A stretch of DNA of 64,000 nt, taken from Glomus cerebriforme (Eukaryota > Glomeromycota > Glomeromycetes > Glomerales > Glomeraceae). Both the position numbers and the translations under genes were made by a program. The DNA lies in the NCBI GenBank assembly GCA_003550305.1, contig QKYT01000122.1, positions 7,489 through 71,488 of the forward strand. The letters are read 5' to 3'. Positions 62,513-64,000 of this stretch are shown in pieces; positions within the stretch are counted from its first letter, which is position 1; each line of letters opens with the position of its first letter. A model generated the notes under the pieces. The model saw nothing but the letters and a program-made list of their open reading frames with translations, made no database searches and had not been told where the DNA came from.

Positions 62513-63818
62513 ATGACTACCTCAACGGTATATAATTAAATCTTAAAATAATTTTTAAAATTTTTTTTAAAAAAAAAAATAATAGGAAATTTTTTTTATA
62601 GAAAATATTACCACATATTGATCCTGGAAGTTTGAATTATATTATATATCACAAAGACTGTCGTAAGTATACTTACAACTTACCTATACTTTATATATAC
62701 TAAACCAAAATTGTTTCATACTCTTATTCTCTAAATTTTTTTTTTTAGCCGATGGATTTGGTGCTGCATATTCAGCATGGACTCGACTTGGTACTAACGC
62801 AACATATTTTGCAGCGGCGCATGGTGCGCCACAACCATCTGATACAGAAATTCAAGGAAAACGTATTGGAATATTTGATTTTTCATATCACAAACCAATT
62901 ATTAAAAAACTTGAAGAAAAAGCCGAATTCTTAATTATAGTAGATCATCATATTTCTGCCAAAGAAAGATTAATTGGACATGGAGATGAAAAAGAACAAA
63001 ATTATCATTTTGATATGAATAAGAGTGGAGCTAGATTAGCTTGGGAATTTTTTTATCCTGATAAAGAAGTTCCTTTATTAATTCGTCATATTGAAGATCA
63101 GGTGAGTATTAAATTGTAAAGTATCGGTTATCTGTAATGTTAATGGTTTGGATTAAAATTTTTTAAAACCTTCTTAGGATTTATGGAGATTTGCGTTGCC
63201 TAAAACAAGAGAATTTTCCACTTATTGGCAAAATGTACAAAAGGAATTTGAAACTTATGATCAATATGTTAAAGATGAGGTTTGGATTAATTTAATTTAA
63301 ATTTCAATTCTTTTGATTAAAATAATTAAAAGTTATTTTGACCTCATTTATATATATATATAAAATAGGAATTGATTAAGAAAGCAATAGAATCTGGTAC
63401 ACACATGTTAAATTATAAAGATACATTAGTAAATCAACTAGTTGAAAAACATGCGGCTAAGCGTCGTCTAACTCTAACTGTAAATCAAACGCCTGGTTCC
63501 TCCAATAAACCTCCAACATCTATTACCAAAACTTTTACAGTATATATTATAAATAGTATAACAATGCATTCAGAATTAGGAAATGCATTGGCTAAAATAG
63601 AAGATTCAGATTTTGGATTAGTTTGGCATTATGATGCGAAAGAGAAAGAATATAGTGTAAGTTTAAGAAGTTTAGATGAAAAAGCGGATGTATCACAAAT
63701 TGCCAAAGTATTTGGTGGAGGTGGACATAGGAATGCTTCTGGTTTTATTTGGGATGGTGAAACTATTGAAAGTATTTTTGATTATGAAAAAACTGATAGT
63801 GAAGTTTGGTATATGTAA
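62513..63818 (+). CDS. DHH/DHHA1-family phosphoesterase
   Basis: Member of the DHH superfamily of manganese-dependent phosphoesterases; relatives cleave short oligonucleotides, cyclic dinucleotides or polyphosphate, and the substrate here is not predictable. Five exons, 62513-62527, 62602-62662, 62749-63101, 63178-63279 and 63369-63818, join in phase to give 326 residues starting MTTSTKILPHIDPGSLNYII. Metal-site motifs occur in order: HKDCPDGFGAAY, IFDFSYHK, and VDHHISAKERL for the DHH triad. The C-terminal DHHA1 substrate-binding domain ends with FGGGGHRNASGFIWDG. The first exon contributes only five residues, and its start is chosen because it splices in frame with good GT and AG signals. 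All catalytic motifs are intact. Confidence 0.87.
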
Positions 63819-64000
63819 AAGAGAAAATCAAATATATTATTTTCTTTAGGAGTTGAAATGTTTTTTTAAATTTTTTTAATAAATGATATATTTTTTCAAT
63901 GTTTAATAAAAAAAAAATTATTGGTATCAATCCCAGCTCATCTAGTTAATCCAATGATTCATTTTTATGAGATGGTAAAGCATGATAGCGAACTTTCTTA
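63819..64000. other. 3' flank of the DHH gene, window end
   Basis: AT-rich 3' flanking sequence, with an AATAAA at 63904 that could serve in polyadenylation. No further feature before the window ends. Confidence 0.35.

Noticed and set aside
1..64000. CRISPR arrays, operons, ribosome binding sites, bacterial terminators
   Set aside because: Spliced nuclear eukaryotic DNA; the repeats seen are degenerate and lack the regular repeat-spacer pattern.

Overview
The window looks like nuclear DNA of an arbuscular mycorrhizal or closely related Mucoromycota-type fungus (Rhizophagus-like). It is very AT-rich, genes are broken by many short GT-AG introns, house-keeping proteins are clearly fungal/eukaryotic, and intergenic DNA holds debris typical of that group (decayed Tc1 and MITE elements, an F-box/LRR relic, an expanded-family protein kinase). 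The taxon is my inference; no rRNA or marker comparison was possible.

Layout. 1-10 kb: the 3' part of a repeat-peptide gene; an SLX4-like tandem UBZ protein; DNA polymerase alpha subunit B (POL12, minus strand) with a decayed Tc1 transposase just upstream, itself interrupted by a hAT-like MITE; and a Crz1-like C2H2 transcription factor. 10-24 kb: UBA2 (SUMO E1, minus), a hormone-sensitive-lipase-like hydrolase, CENP-S/MHF1 (minus, seven small exons), an actin-related protein (Arp9/Arp7-like) and eIF2B epsilon. 24-33 kb is gene-poor: a mariner-like MITE, a decayed coding relic, an array of about 180-bp degenerate repeats, an LRR fragment and one protein kinase lacking a visible start. 32.5-37.5 kb: ATG101 (minus), ribosomal protein L3 (plus) and a bestrophin-like channel (minus). 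37.9-48.4 kb is one huge minus-strand gene for a protein of over 3,000 residues built of repeated ASH/Ig-like modules. 48.8-52 kb: SGF73/ataxin-7 (plus) converging on SUS1/ENY2 (minus), then ATP synthase subunit H. 52-62 kb: two YME2 paralogues (minus) either side of the OST48/WBP1 gene. 62.5-63.8 kb: a DHH/DHHA1 phosphoesterase.

Functional themes. Most genes are unrelated house-keeping functions (replication, SUMOylation, kinetochore/Fanconi, translation initiation, autophagy initiation, N-glycosylation, mitochondrial ATP synthase). Two neighbour relations may matter: SGF73 and SUS1 both belong to the SAGA deubiquitinase module and lie tail to tail, and many genes start head to head with only 150-420 bp between them, suggesting shared promoters. 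The most unusual gene is the giant ASH-repeat protein, since such modules are best known from ciliary and centrosomal proteins. An N at 55522 flanked by an exact 95-bp duplication is an assembly join inside the first YME2 gene. I found no tRNA, rRNA, CRISPR or prokaryotic features.
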